Assembly (NCBI GenBank): GCA_002307145.1
Contig: DBTR01000033.1
Location: 43,810-107,809 of the forward strand
Reading direction: 5' to 3'
Length of the DNA: 64,000 nucleotides
Source of the DNA: Rhodospirillum sp. UBA1311
GTDB taxonomy: Bacteria > Pseudomonadota > Alphaproteobacteria > Rhodospirillales > Rhodospirillaceae
Positions within the stretch are counted from its first letter, which is position 1. The number at the start of each line of letters is the position of its first letter. Shown piece after piece: positions 43,510-50,562 of the stretch. The notes under the pieces were generated by a model, which ran no database searches, was not told the origin of the DNA, and saw only the letters and a program-made list of their open reading frames with translations. The position numbers and the translations under genes are program-made.

Positions 43510-43916
43510 TTTCTGTTACGTACTGCGACGACATTCGAAACGAGATCGAAGGAAAACTTTCCTTCATCGGCGTATATGGTGCCGTCGCCCATCTAAGCGC
43601 ATATCCGGCCCTCCTTCCAAAGTTTGCAATTAATATCGCGATTACCGTAACTGTTGACGAGGTCCCCGAAACCACAACCTCCACCGTGAGCATTGACGAC
43701 CGTGAAATCGGCAAAATCACGTTAACGCGGGCCGAAATCGAGCAAAACGCAGCCAACAATCCGATGATCCCTCCCCCAGGCGTCAAGTCTATGCCGATCG
43801 TGATGAATCAGAACATTATCATCTCGCCACTTCAGCTCGAACACAGCTGTAAGCTGTCGATCCACGTGACCATCGACGGCGAGGCTTTCGCAGCACCCTC
43901 GCTTTGGTTTACCTAG
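43497..43916 (+). CDS. DUF6941-like protein of the immunity cassette
   Basis: A 139-residue beta-rich protein: CDDIRNEIEGKLSFIGVYG near the N-terminus matches the opening of DUF6941 proteins, and the rest alternates strands with Thr, Val and Ile. It has no signal peptide or membrane helix. Its start overlaps the XRE gene end, placing it as third gene of the cassette. The function is unknown. Confidence 0.6.
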   Translation: MPRLISVTYCDDIRNEIEGKLSFIGVYGAVAHLSAYPALLPKFAINIAITVTVDEVPETTTSTVSIDDREIGKITLTRAEIEQNAANNPMIPPPGVKSMPIVMNQNIIISPLQLEHSCKLSIHVTIDGEAFAAPSLWFT

Positions 43917-44210
43917 AATCGACCTGCTGCAAACTGACGGCGTCCCAGCTTGGGGACTTTTGGGGAGGATTAAGGGGGACGAAGCCCCTCTAATGACCCA
44001 TCGAACCTTGTCTTCCAAGGCGCACTTCCAGGCCTTTGGGCGCAACCAAACCAGGCTTTTCGCCACCAGGGAACCGGACGAGATTCGAGACCTCCGGCGC
44101 GATCTTCTACCCAAGGTCTTTCGCATGGTCGAGGTCGCCCCCGTGCTCGGCTCATCGGTTGAGTGGTTGGTTTGCTGAAAAAACGTCGCACGGCATCACG
44201 TGATACCGCA
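43917..44210. other. gap with no convincing gene
   Basis: These 294 bp separate the convergent DUF6941-like and PLD-nuclease genes. A hairpin AGGGG-N-CCCCT near 43974-43993 may act in termination, but it lacks a T-run. A short plus-strand frame (43993-44178) has no good ribosome-binding site, so I do not call it. Confidence 0.4.
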
Positions 44211-44723
44211 CTACTTCCCAACATACTTCTCGCTATGCGCCGCGTGCATCCGCCAGTTCTCGATGTAGCGCTGTGCGAGATCCCGATTCGACAGGACCAG
44301 CAGATTCTCCGCGTTCTTCTCCTGCGCCGACTTCGTGAAGTTGAAACTGCCGGTAATCACCCGCTCCCCGTCGATCACCATCACCTTGTTATGGGCAATC
44401 GCGTGCTTCGCGTCGATCAACACCGGCACGCCGCCATGCGCGAGAAAGTCGGCCCCGCTATACTTCTCGGTCCGCTGGCTCCGATCGAGAATCGCGCGCA
44501 CGTCAACGCCGCGGCGCTTGGCTTTGACCAAGGCATCGGCGATCGGGGCCGAAGTGAAGCTGTAGGCCTGAACCAGCACCTGGCGCTTCGCCGCGCGAAT
44601 CTGGTCAACAATCACCTGCGTGCAGTCGCCGCCTGGCGTGAAGCAGACGGCCTCGACGGTCGCGGTCTCGGCAAGGACTGCAACCGGCCAGAGCGCGAGC
44701 GCCGCGAGAATCAGCAGCCGCAT
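44211..44723 (-). CDS. exported phospholipase D-family nuclease
   Basis: A 170-residue Nuc-type PLD enzyme. A signal peptide (MRLLILAALALWPVAVLA) precedes the domain; the single HKD motif is HNKVMVIDGERVITGSFNFT, as in the dimeric pKM101 Nuc endonuclease. It should act as a nuclease in the periplasm or outside the cell. It overlaps the Cys-rich gene by 13 bp and is the last of three genes for exported proteins. The frame runs further upstream, but the Met at 44723 gives the signal peptide. Confidence 0.82.
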   Translation of the reverse strand: MRLLILAALALWPVAVLAETATVEAVCFTPGGDCTQVIVDQIRAAKRQVLVQAYSFTSAPIADALVKAKRRGVDVRAILDRSQRTEKYSGADFLAHGGVPVLIDAKHAIAHNKVMVIDGERVITGSFNFTKSAQEKNAENLLVLSNRDLAQRYIENWRMHAAHSEKYVGK

Positions 44724-44986
44724 GACGGGCTCAGGCTTCCGTCGCAACACTTGAGCCGCGTTCCACCGCATCCACAAACGCCGCCATGCCATGAGCAGCA
44801 CCCCCGCTGCGCGAACTGCTGCTTTGCCTCCTCGATCTGGCTTTGGGTCGCGTTAGGAGGCAGGGAAATCTCGCATTGCGAAGGAGGCAAGACCGGCACG
44901 GTCGGAGCGCCTGCAGGCGCTTCAACCGCAGACGCTGAAGTGATGAAACACGCAACCATCACTCCGGCGAGACCAATTCTCCGCAT
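44711..44986 (-). CDS. small exported cysteine-rich protein
   Basis: A 91-residue protein with a signal peptide (MRRIGLAGVMVACFITSASA) and a short helix, then nine Cys in the last 30 residues (CCSWHGGVCGCGGTRLKCCD and SPSCGC). Similar Cys-rich tails occur in small secreted proteins next to PLD-type nucleases. It may form disulfides or bind metal in the periplasm. It lies between the nuclease gene and the Tyr/Asn-rich protein gene. Confidence 0.7.
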   Translation of the reverse strand: MRRIGLAGVMVACFITSASAVEAPAGAPTVPVLPPSQCEISLPPNATQSQIEEAKQQFAQRGCCSWHGGVCGCGGTRLKCCDGSLSPSCGC

Positions 44987-44988
44987 GA

Positions 44989-45318
44989 TCAGTTCCCTAA
45001 CCCGTAGGGGTTGCGGGAGGTGTTCCCGTACGAGTTCCCGTAGCTGCTCCCAGAGTTACCGCCGTAGGAGTTCCCGTAGCTCGGGGCTCGATCATTGAAG
45101 GTAGGGCTTCGAGTTCCCGACTGGCCGGTATAGGGATTGGTGTTCCCCCTCGTGGACCAGTTGTTATTGTAGGAACTATCGGGCGACGAGCGGTAATGCG
45201 GAGCCACGTAGGTGCCGTTGCTTCTCGTATACCCGTTCACGTATTCGTCGGCATGAGCCTCGGACATGACGAAGCACGCCGACGCGACCAACCACGCTAC
45301 CGTCAGCAATTTTTTCAT
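44989..45318 (-). CDS. exported Tyr/Asn-rich protein
   Basis: A 109-residue protein with a signal peptide (MKKLLTVAWLVASACFVMSEAHA), then VNGYTRSNGTYVAPHYRSSPD and NWSTRGNTNPYTGQSG, motifs I recognise from many small secreted bacterial proteins, and a C-terminal run of YGNSYG-type repeats. The function is unknown. It is the first gene of the exported three-gene operon. The Met at 45318 gives the signal peptide. Confidence 0.7.
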   Translation of the reverse strand: MKKLLTVAWLVASACFVMSEAHADEYVNGYTRSNGTYVAPHYRSSPDSSYNNNWSTRGNTNPYTGQSGTRSPTFNDRAPSYGNSYGGNSGSSYGNSYGNTSRNPYGLGN

Positions 45319-45383
45319 GATTTCCCCCGTGAGCAACCCTTCTAGTTGCGGATAAAGGGTACGCTCCCCGGTCGATTCGTCGC

Positions 45384-45438
45384 ACGATACTTTTTGTATC
45401 GTTTTCTTGTTGACCCGTTTCGATACGTCTTGTATCGT
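45384..45438 (+). promoter_or_regulatory. second repressor operator pair and rightward early promoter
   Basis: Two palindromes of the repressor-site type lie here: ACGATAC-N5-GTATCGT at 45384-45402 (perfect) and TCGATAC-N5-GTATCGT at 45420-45438. TTGACC (45410-45415) and TATCGT (45433-45438) are separated by 17 bp and form a likely promoter with the second operator over its spacer and -10 box. It reads into the plus-strand early genes from 45468. Confidence 0.78.
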
Positions 45439-45467
45439 TTTCCCATCAACCCCGATGGGAGGCAGCC

Positions 45468-45842
45468 ATGCTCCGCCACTTCACCCGCACCGAAACCCGC
45501 CCCTCCGGCATCACCGTCCGCTGCCATTACAGCGCCACCCCGGACGACCTGGACTTCGACGGCTACGACTTCCTGAGCCCCGCCGACGAGCTGCGCGACG
45601 CGGAATACACGGCCGCGTCGGTGCTGGCCGAAGTCGAGGAGCGCAAGGCCCAGGCCCGCAAGGACATCGCCGACGCCCGCGACCACCAGGGCGACCGCCA
45701 GTTCGTCGCGCTGTGCCTCAAGGACGCCTCTCATGAGCGCCTCCGCGCCATGCGGTGCATCGCCCACGCCGCAGCGATCAAGCGCGGGATCGAGCACCTG
45801 CGGGCCAAGGCGTCCGCCCCCATGCTGCTCGCGGCGGAGTGA
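45468..45842 (+). CDS. hypothetical early phage protein
   Basis: A 124-residue protein starting MLRHFTRTETRPSGITVRCHY, with an acidic middle and a C-terminal helical region (RLRAMRCIAHAAAIKRGIEHL). GGGAGGCAG precedes the ATG. It is the first gene behind the repressor-controlled rightward promoter. No family is recognised. Confidence 0.7.
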   Translation: MLRHFTRTETRPSGITVRCHYSATPDDLDFDGYDFLSPADELRDAEYTAASVLAEVEERKAQARKDIADARDHQGDRQFVALCLKDASHERLRAMRCIAHAAAIKRGIEHLRAKASAPMLLAAE

Positions 45843-45847
45843 CGGCG

Positions 45848-46972
45848 ATGACCACCGAAATCGGAACCGATATCGCCGTGATCGACACGGCCGCACTCGT
45901 CCCCCTCAAGGTTTTCGCGCCCGGCGGCATCGACGCGGTTCTCGCCGACATCGAGGCCAAGGTCCGGTCGACGCCCACCGACATCAGCACCTCTGCGGGG
46001 CGCAAGGCCGTCGCGTCCCTGGCCTACAAGGTCGCGCGCTCCAAGACCGCGCTCGACGACATGGGCAAGGACCTCGTTTCCGGCATCAAAGAGCAGGCGG
46101 CGAAGATCGACGCCGACCGGAAGAAGGCCCGCGACCGCCTCGACGCGCTCAAGGACGAGGTTCGGAAGCCGCTCGACGATTTCGAGGCGGCAGAGGCGGC
46201 GCGGATTGCGGCGCACGAGTCCGCAATTGCAGCCCTGATCGAGGCCGATGGCTACGGCTACCACGAGACGGCGGCGGAAATCGCCATGCGCGTCGACTAC
46301 CTGGAAAACCTGCCGCCGCGCGACTGGCAAGAGTTCAAGGCCCGCGCCGAGAAGGTGCTCGGCGAGCAGATCGCCTCCGCAAAGACTGCCTTGGCTGCCG
46401 CCCAGAAGCGCGAAGCCGAGGCGGCTGAGCTTGAACGCCTTCGTCGCGAAGATGAGGCGCGGCGGACGGCAGAAGCCGAGCGGCAGGCCAAGGAAGAAGC
46501 CGAACGCATCGAGCGCGAACGCATCGAGCGTGAGGTCAGGATCGCCGAGGAAGCCCGCCAGGAAGCCGCACGCGCCGCGCAGGTTGAGGCGGAGCGCGTC
46601 GCTAACGAAGCGGCAGAACGCGAGGCCCGGATCGAGCGTGAGCGTGCCCAGGCTGTCGCCGACGCCCAGGCTGCGGAAGCCGCGCGCATCGCCGCCGCCG
46701 AAAAGGCCGAGGCCGACCGGATCGCCGCTGCGCTGGAAGCGGAGCGCCGCGAAGCCGCCGCCGCCCAGCGCGAACGTAACCGGATCGCCGCCGAGAAGGA
46801 GGCCGAGGCCGCTGCAGCCAAGGCGCGCGAGGCAGACAAGGCCCACCGCGCGAAGATCAACAACGCGGTGATGGGTGCGCTTGTGCTCGCTGGACTTTCC
46901 GATGACGCGGCCAAGACGGCGGTGATTGCCATCGCCAAGGGCGCCGTCCCTTACGCTTTCATTTCGTACTAA
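45848..46972 (+). CDS. coiled-coil protein of the recombination module
   Basis: A 374-residue protein. The N-terminal part (about 20-110, GGIDAVLADIEAKVRSTPTDISTSAGRKAVASLAYKVARSKTALD) recurs in alphaproteobacterial phages, usually near RecE/RecT-type genes. Residues ~175-335 are one long Ala/Glu/Arg coiled coil. It may be a structural partner for the nuclease, but no activity is known. Confidence 0.7.
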   Translation: MTTEIGTDIAVIDTAALVPLKVFAPGGIDAVLADIEAKVRSTPTDISTSAGRKAVASLAYKVARSKTALDDMGKDLVSGIKEQAAKIDADRKKARDRLDALKDEVRKPLDDFEAAEAARIAAHESAIAALIEADGYGYHETAAEIAMRVDYLENLPPRDWQEFKARAEKVLGEQIASAKTALAAAQKREAEAAELERLRREDEARRTAEAERQAKEEAERIERERIEREVRIAEEARQEAARAAQVEAERVANEAAEREARIERERAQAVADAQAAEAARIAAAEKAEADRIAAALEAERREAAAAQRERNRIAAEKEAEAAAAKAREADKAHRAKINNAVMGALVLAGLSDDAAKTAVIAIAKGAVPYAFISY

Positions 46973-46984
46973 GGAGGCCACGCG

Positions 46985-47161
46985 ATGACGCTCGCCCGCG
47001 CCCGCTGGCTGCTGATGAAGACCGCCTCCCCGAGCGTCCGGCTGTCCGGATGGGAGACGCGCTTCCTCGAATCCCTCGAAGCCAAGATCAACCGCTTCGG
47101 CGACGCCGCCGTCCTCTCCGACGATCAGGCCGCGAAGCTTGAGGAAATCGCCACGAAATGA
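46985..47161 (+). CDS. tiny phage ORF (58 aa)
   Basis: A 58-residue peptide (MTLARARWLLMKTASPSVRL to KLEEIATK) with a strong AAGGAGG ribosome-binding site. Its TGA overlaps the ATG of the next ORF. No family is recognised. Confidence 0.6.
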   Translation: MTLARARWLLMKTASPSVRLSGWETRFLESLEAKINRFGDAAVLSDDQAAKLEEIATK

Positions 47162-47292
47162 CCGCAGCAGACCTCCGCAGCATCCGCTACTGGGCGAAAT
47201 GCGCCGTCGGTGCAGCCGCGTTTTGGGGCGCAATCCTCGTAGCCCTCACTGGCGGTCGGATCCTCGAAATCATGATGGGAGTGACCCTGTGA
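47158..47292 (+). CDS. tiny single-TM phage peptide (44 aa)
   Basis: A 44-residue peptide with one transmembrane segment (CAVGAAAFWGAILVALTGG). Its start overlaps the previous stop by 4 bp (ATGA) and its stop overlaps the next ATG (TGATG), so it is coupled. The function is unknown. Confidence 0.5.
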   Translation: MTAADLRSIRYWAKCAVGAAAFWGAILVALTGGRILEIMMGVTL

Positions 47293-47525
47293 TGGCTGAC
47301 CTCAAGCGCGGCACCACCCTGACCCACAAGATCACCCGCATCGGCGTGTATGAGGACATCACGGTTTTCGGCGACACCGACCTGATGGAAATCTGCATCA
47401 GCACGGCAGACGGACGGGAAATCCGGTTCGACATTGAAGCCGCTCAGCACCTCGAAACCGCCGTCTACGAACAGCACCGAATGCTGAAGCGGGCGCTCGA
47501 AGCGGAGGAGCAGGCCAATGGCTGA
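47292..47525 (+). CDS. small hypothetical phage protein
   Basis: A 77-residue protein starting MADLKRGTTLTHKITRIGVY, beta-strands then a C-terminal helix (ETAVYEQHRMLKRALEAEEQ). It is coupled by overlap on both sides in the chain of tiny genes. No family is recognised. Confidence 0.6.
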   Translation: MADLKRGTTLTHKITRIGVYEDITVFGDTDLMEICISTADGREIRFDIEAAQHLETAVYEQHRMLKRALEAEEQANG

Positions 47526-47598
47526 CCTCGCCCTCTCCCTCCTCGGCGTCGCGTGCCTCGCGCTGGGCTTCATCGCCGACAGGTGCCGCAATGGGTAA
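47518..47598 (+). CDS. 26-residue membrane peptide candidate
   Basis: A possible 26-residue peptide, MADLALSLLGVACLALGFIA plus a short basic tail, overlapping the ORFs on both sides by 8 bp. It is too short for certainty; the evidence is the tight spacing and the hydrophobic pattern. Confidence 0.35.
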   Translation: MADLALSLLGVACLALGFIADRCRNG

Positions 47599-47764
47599 GC
47601 CGCTCCGCCACGGATGGGCGCGCAAGGAAAGCATCATCGCCCAGGCCGTCGCCGGTATCCGCGAGGCGGCGAAAGCCCTCGCGGATGAGGGCGACGAACG
47701 CAGCGCGGAGGGCGCGACGAAAGCCGCCGACCGGATCGAAGACAAGGCCAGGAGAGACCGATGA
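47591..47764 (+). CDS. small basic hypothetical phage protein
   Basis: A 57-residue helical peptide (MGKPLRHGWARKESIIAQAV to KARRDR), overlapping the exonuclease start by 4 bp (ATGA). No family is recognised. Confidence 0.5.
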   Translation: MGKPLRHGWARKESIIAQAVAGIREAAKALADEGDERSAEGATKAADRIEDKARRDR

Positions 47765-48681
47765 TCACCATCACCAAGCCGGGAATCTACGACATCCCGC
47801 TCGACGTCTACCACGCGGATCCCTGCCCGACGCCGAGCCTCTCGGCGAGCGGCATGAAGACGCTGCTCGACAAGTGCCCGGCCAAGTTCTGGCACCAGAA
47901 TCGCCGCCTCAATACGGCTGCCGAGCGCGAGGAAACCCGCGACACGTCGGTCGGTCAGGCGGCGCACTCCTGGATTCTCCAGGGCGAAACCTTCGTCGAC
48001 ACGATCGCGGTCATGCCCGCCGAACTCGACTTACGCAGCAATGCCGGAAAGGCGTTTGCCGCCGAGGCGAAGGCTACGGGAAAGACCCTGATCCGCGCCC
48101 ACGAGTTCGAGCAGATCAAGGCGATGCGCGACGCGGTGATGCGCTGCGAGTGGGCCCAACTCGCCTTCCAGGGCGGCGCTCCGGAGCGCTCGCTGTTCTG
48201 GCAGGACGACGAAACGGGCGTGTGGCTTCGCTGCCGCCCGGACTACTTGCCCGAGGCCCTGCGTTTCATCCCGGACTATAAGACCGCCCGCTCCTGCGTC
48301 CCGGCGGACTTCCAGCGTGCGGTGCGGGAATACGGCTACCACGTCCAGGCCGCGCACTACCTCGCCGGGATCGAAGCCGTCACCGGCGAAAAGCCGGAGA
48401 GCTTCTTCTTCATCGTCCAGGAGAAGGACGCCCCGTATCTGGTGAGCATCTGCACCCTCGACGACGACGCCCTGCACTGGGGCCAGCAGCTCGTCCGCCG
48501 CGCGATCCGCACCTTCGCCGACTGCCTCAACCGCAATTCCTGGCCCGGCTACGACCGCAACATTTCCGTCGTTGGCCTGCCGATGTGGGCGACCAAGGAA
48601 TACGAGGCGATGGAAGCCGCCGGCCTGTTCGACATCACCCCCAACACCGAGGACACGAACCATGTCGCTGCCGCTGAGTAA
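47761..48681 (+). CDS. RecE-like PD-(D/E)XK exonuclease
   Basis: A 306-residue nuclease. It starts with the usual YHADPCPTPSLSASGMKTLL, followed by the active-site stretch LRCRPDYL ... FIPDYKTARS (Asp and Lys of PD-(D/E)XK) and the YGYHVQAAHYLAG motif of the phage exonuclease VIII group. It should resect 5' ends for single-strand annealing recombination, with the next gene as partner. It lies in the rightward early operon. Confidence 0.85.
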   Translation: MITITKPGIYDIPLDVYHADPCPTPSLSASGMKTLLDKCPAKFWHQNRRLNTAAEREETRDTSVGQAAHSWILQGETFVDTIAVMPAELDLRSNAGKAFAAEAKATGKTLIRAHEFEQIKAMRDAVMRCEWAQLAFQGGAPERSLFWQDDETGVWLRCRPDYLPEALRFIPDYKTARSCVPADFQRAVREYGYHVQAAHYLAGIEAVTGEKPESFFFIVQEKDAPYLVSICTLDDDALHWGQQLVRRAIRTFADCLNRNSWPGYDRNISVVGLPMWATKEYEAMEAAGLFDITPNTEDTNHVAAAE

Positions 48682-49732
48682 AGAAGCCCTGGCCGAGCAG
48701 GCCAACCCGAACGCCATCGCCCCTCTCGCCCGCGCCCGCGTCGGCCAGGCGACCGCCGTTGAGCAGTCCCGCGCCATCGCCGAGGTTCAGGGCGCGATCG
48801 TGCTTGCGCAGAACCGGCCGCGCGAGAAGTCCATCGCCATCGCCGAGATGGAGGAAAGCTGCCGGATCAAGGAACTCGCCGAGTCCGCGTTCTTCAAGTT
48901 TCCGCGCGGCGGCGCATCGGTCACCGGCGCCAGCATCCACTTGGCGCGCGAGCTGGCGCGGTGCTGGGGCAACATCGACTACGGCATCAAGGAACTCGCC
49001 CGCGACGACGGCCATGCCCAGTCCGAGATGCTGGCCTTCGCCTGGGATCTCGAAACCAACGTCCGTGCCGAGACGGTGTTCATCGTGCCGCACCTGCGCG
49101 ACGCCCGCGGCAAACCGCAGCCGCTCACCGACGTCCGCGACATCTACGAGAACAACGCCAACATGGGCGCGCGGCGCCTCCGCGAGCAGATCTTCGCGGT
49201 GCTGCCGCGCTGGTTCACCGAGAAGGCCGAAACCATCTGCCACGACACCCTGCAGAACGGCGGCGGCGAACCGCTGCCGGTGCGCGTCGCCGCCATGGTC
49301 AAGGCGTTCGAGGCGATCGGCATCAGCAAGGCGCGGATCGAGAAGAAGGTCGGGTGCGCCGTCGACCGCATCGACGCGGTGATTCTCGCCAACCTGTCGA
49401 TCGCCTTCAAGTCGATCAAGCGCAACGAGGTGCAGGCATCCGACGAGTTCCCCGAGGACAAGGCGGCGAATGCCGAAGCCGCGCTCAAAGGGGAGAAGCC
49501 TGCACTCGAACCGCCGCAGGATCCGCAGGCGCAGCAGGCGACCGCCGCGAACCCGGCGAAGCCCGCACCCAACCCGATCGCGCCCGAGACCATCGCGGCG
49601 GCGCTGGCGACCCTGAAGGCGTGCAAGAGAGCCGCCGACCTCTCCGCCGCATGGGAAGCGCTCGACGTCAATGTCTGCCGCGAGATCGGTTTCGAGACCC
49701 TCGACGGCATAATGTCGAAGATCGGGGGCTGA
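48662..49732 (+). CDS. phage recombination protein, probable ssDNA-annealing partner
   Basis: A 356-residue protein of a family common beside RecE-like exonucleases in alphaproteobacterial phages: ESAFFKFPRGGASVTGASIHLARELARCWGNIDYGI and TDVRDIYENNANMGARRLRE are its typical segments. I do not recognise classical RecT, Bet, Erf or Rad52 signatures, so annealing is inferred from context. The C-terminal ~100 residues are an Ala/Pro-rich linker and a small helical domain. It overlaps the exonuclease gene by 20 bp. Confidence 0.7.
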   Translation: MSLPLSKEALAEQANPNAIAPLARARVGQATAVEQSRAIAEVQGAIVLAQNRPREKSIAIAEMEESCRIKELAESAFFKFPRGGASVTGASIHLARELARCWGNIDYGIKELARDDGHAQSEMLAFAWDLETNVRAETVFIVPHLRDARGKPQPLTDVRDIYENNANMGARRLREQIFAVLPRWFTEKAETICHDTLQNGGGEPLPVRVAAMVKAFEAIGISKARIEKKVGCAVDRIDAVILANLSIAFKSIKRNEVQASDEFPEDKAANAEAALKGEKPALEPPQDPQAQQATAANPAKPAPNPIAPETIAAALATLKACKRAADLSAAWEALDVNVCREIGFETLDGIMSKIGG

Positions 49733-49734
49733 TC

Positions 49735-49878
49735 ATGCAGAACGCTTTTGACGAAGGCGCAGAAGCCCGGCTTTCCGGCTTGCCTGAGACGGCCAACCCG
49801 TATCCGGTCGAGGATGACGAACACCTCGACTGGAACGACGGATGGGCCAGCATCGACGATGTGGACGAAGAGGGCTGA
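49735..49878 (+). CDS. RMF-like small protein
   Basis: A 47-residue acidic peptide with FDEGAEARLSGLPETANPYP and then DWNDGWASID, matching the core pattern of ribosome modulation factor (G-x-A ... NPYP ... W-x-x-GW). It lacks the basic N-terminus of E. coli RMF. It might interact with ribosomes in the infected cell; this is untested. It starts 2 bp after the upstream stop codon. Confidence 0.5.
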   Translation: MQNAFDEGAEARLSGLPETANPYPVEDDEHLDWNDGWASIDDVDEEG

Positions 49879-49882
49879 GGCG

Positions 49883-50562
49883 ATGGACAAGCCGATCCCG
49901 TTCAAATCCTCGATGGTCCGCGCGATACTGGAAGGCCGGAAGACCCAGACGCGGCGCATCATCACGAAGCAAGCCGCGCTCGATGCCATTTCGGTATTCG
50001 GCCCGAAGTTTCTCCTGCTGCCGGGAAATGCTGATCTCGCCCGTTACGCCGTCGGCGATCGCCTTTGGATACGCGAGGCGTGGCGAACCCCGGCCAACTG
50101 GGATAACCGCAGCCCGTCGCAACTGGTGGCTTCGTGCGTCGACGCCGGATACCCGCGCCCTTGGTGCCCCATCGCATGGGAAGCGGACGGCACCCGCACC
50201 GAGTGGGGCGACTGGCGCGAGCATGAGCCCGGCCGCCTGCGCGCGAGCATGCACCTCCCCCGCGCCTACAGCCGCTTGACCCTGCTCGTCACCGACGTGC
50301 GCGTGCAGCGGTTGCAGGAGATCGAGGACGACGACGCACAGGCAGAGGGTATCTACGAATTTCGCCGGATCGGGGACGCTCCTGGCCACGCCTCATGGGG
50401 TTACGAGGGTTGCGAGTGGCGCAGCCAGACGCCGCGAGGGGCATTTGTTGACCTCTGGACAGCCTCGCCGCACCCGGCACCACGTGGGTCAATGATCCCT
50501 GGGTGGTCGTCATCAGCTTCGACGTGAAGTGCGGGAACATCAACGCGCTGGGAGGCGAGTGA
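49883..50562 (+). pseudogene. ASCH-domain phage protein, single-base frameshift
   Basis: The first ~192 codons encode an ASCH-like protein (MDKPIPFKSSMVRAILEGRK, TQTRR, GDRLWIREAWRTP, LLVTDVRVQRLQEI), a family thought to bind RNA or modified nucleosides. After LW (50456-50458) the frame goes to an unrelated tail ending at 50527. Shifting by one base (one missing G) restores DSLAAPGTTWVNDPWVVVIS and then FDVKCGNINALGGE, ending at 50562 with a TGATG overlap with the next gene. So it is probably a recent frameshift or a sequence error; no slippery site is seen. Confidence 0.72.

Noticed and set aside
43960..44178. Plus-strand ORF of 72 codons between DUF6941-like and PLD genes
   Set aside because: No ribosome-binding site, no recognisable domain, and overlapping frames on the other strand are equally open.
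50450..50465. Programmed -1 frameshift in the ASCH gene
   Set aside because: No slippery X-XXY-YYZ heptamer or downstream pseudoknot is evident; a one-base deletion is simpler.
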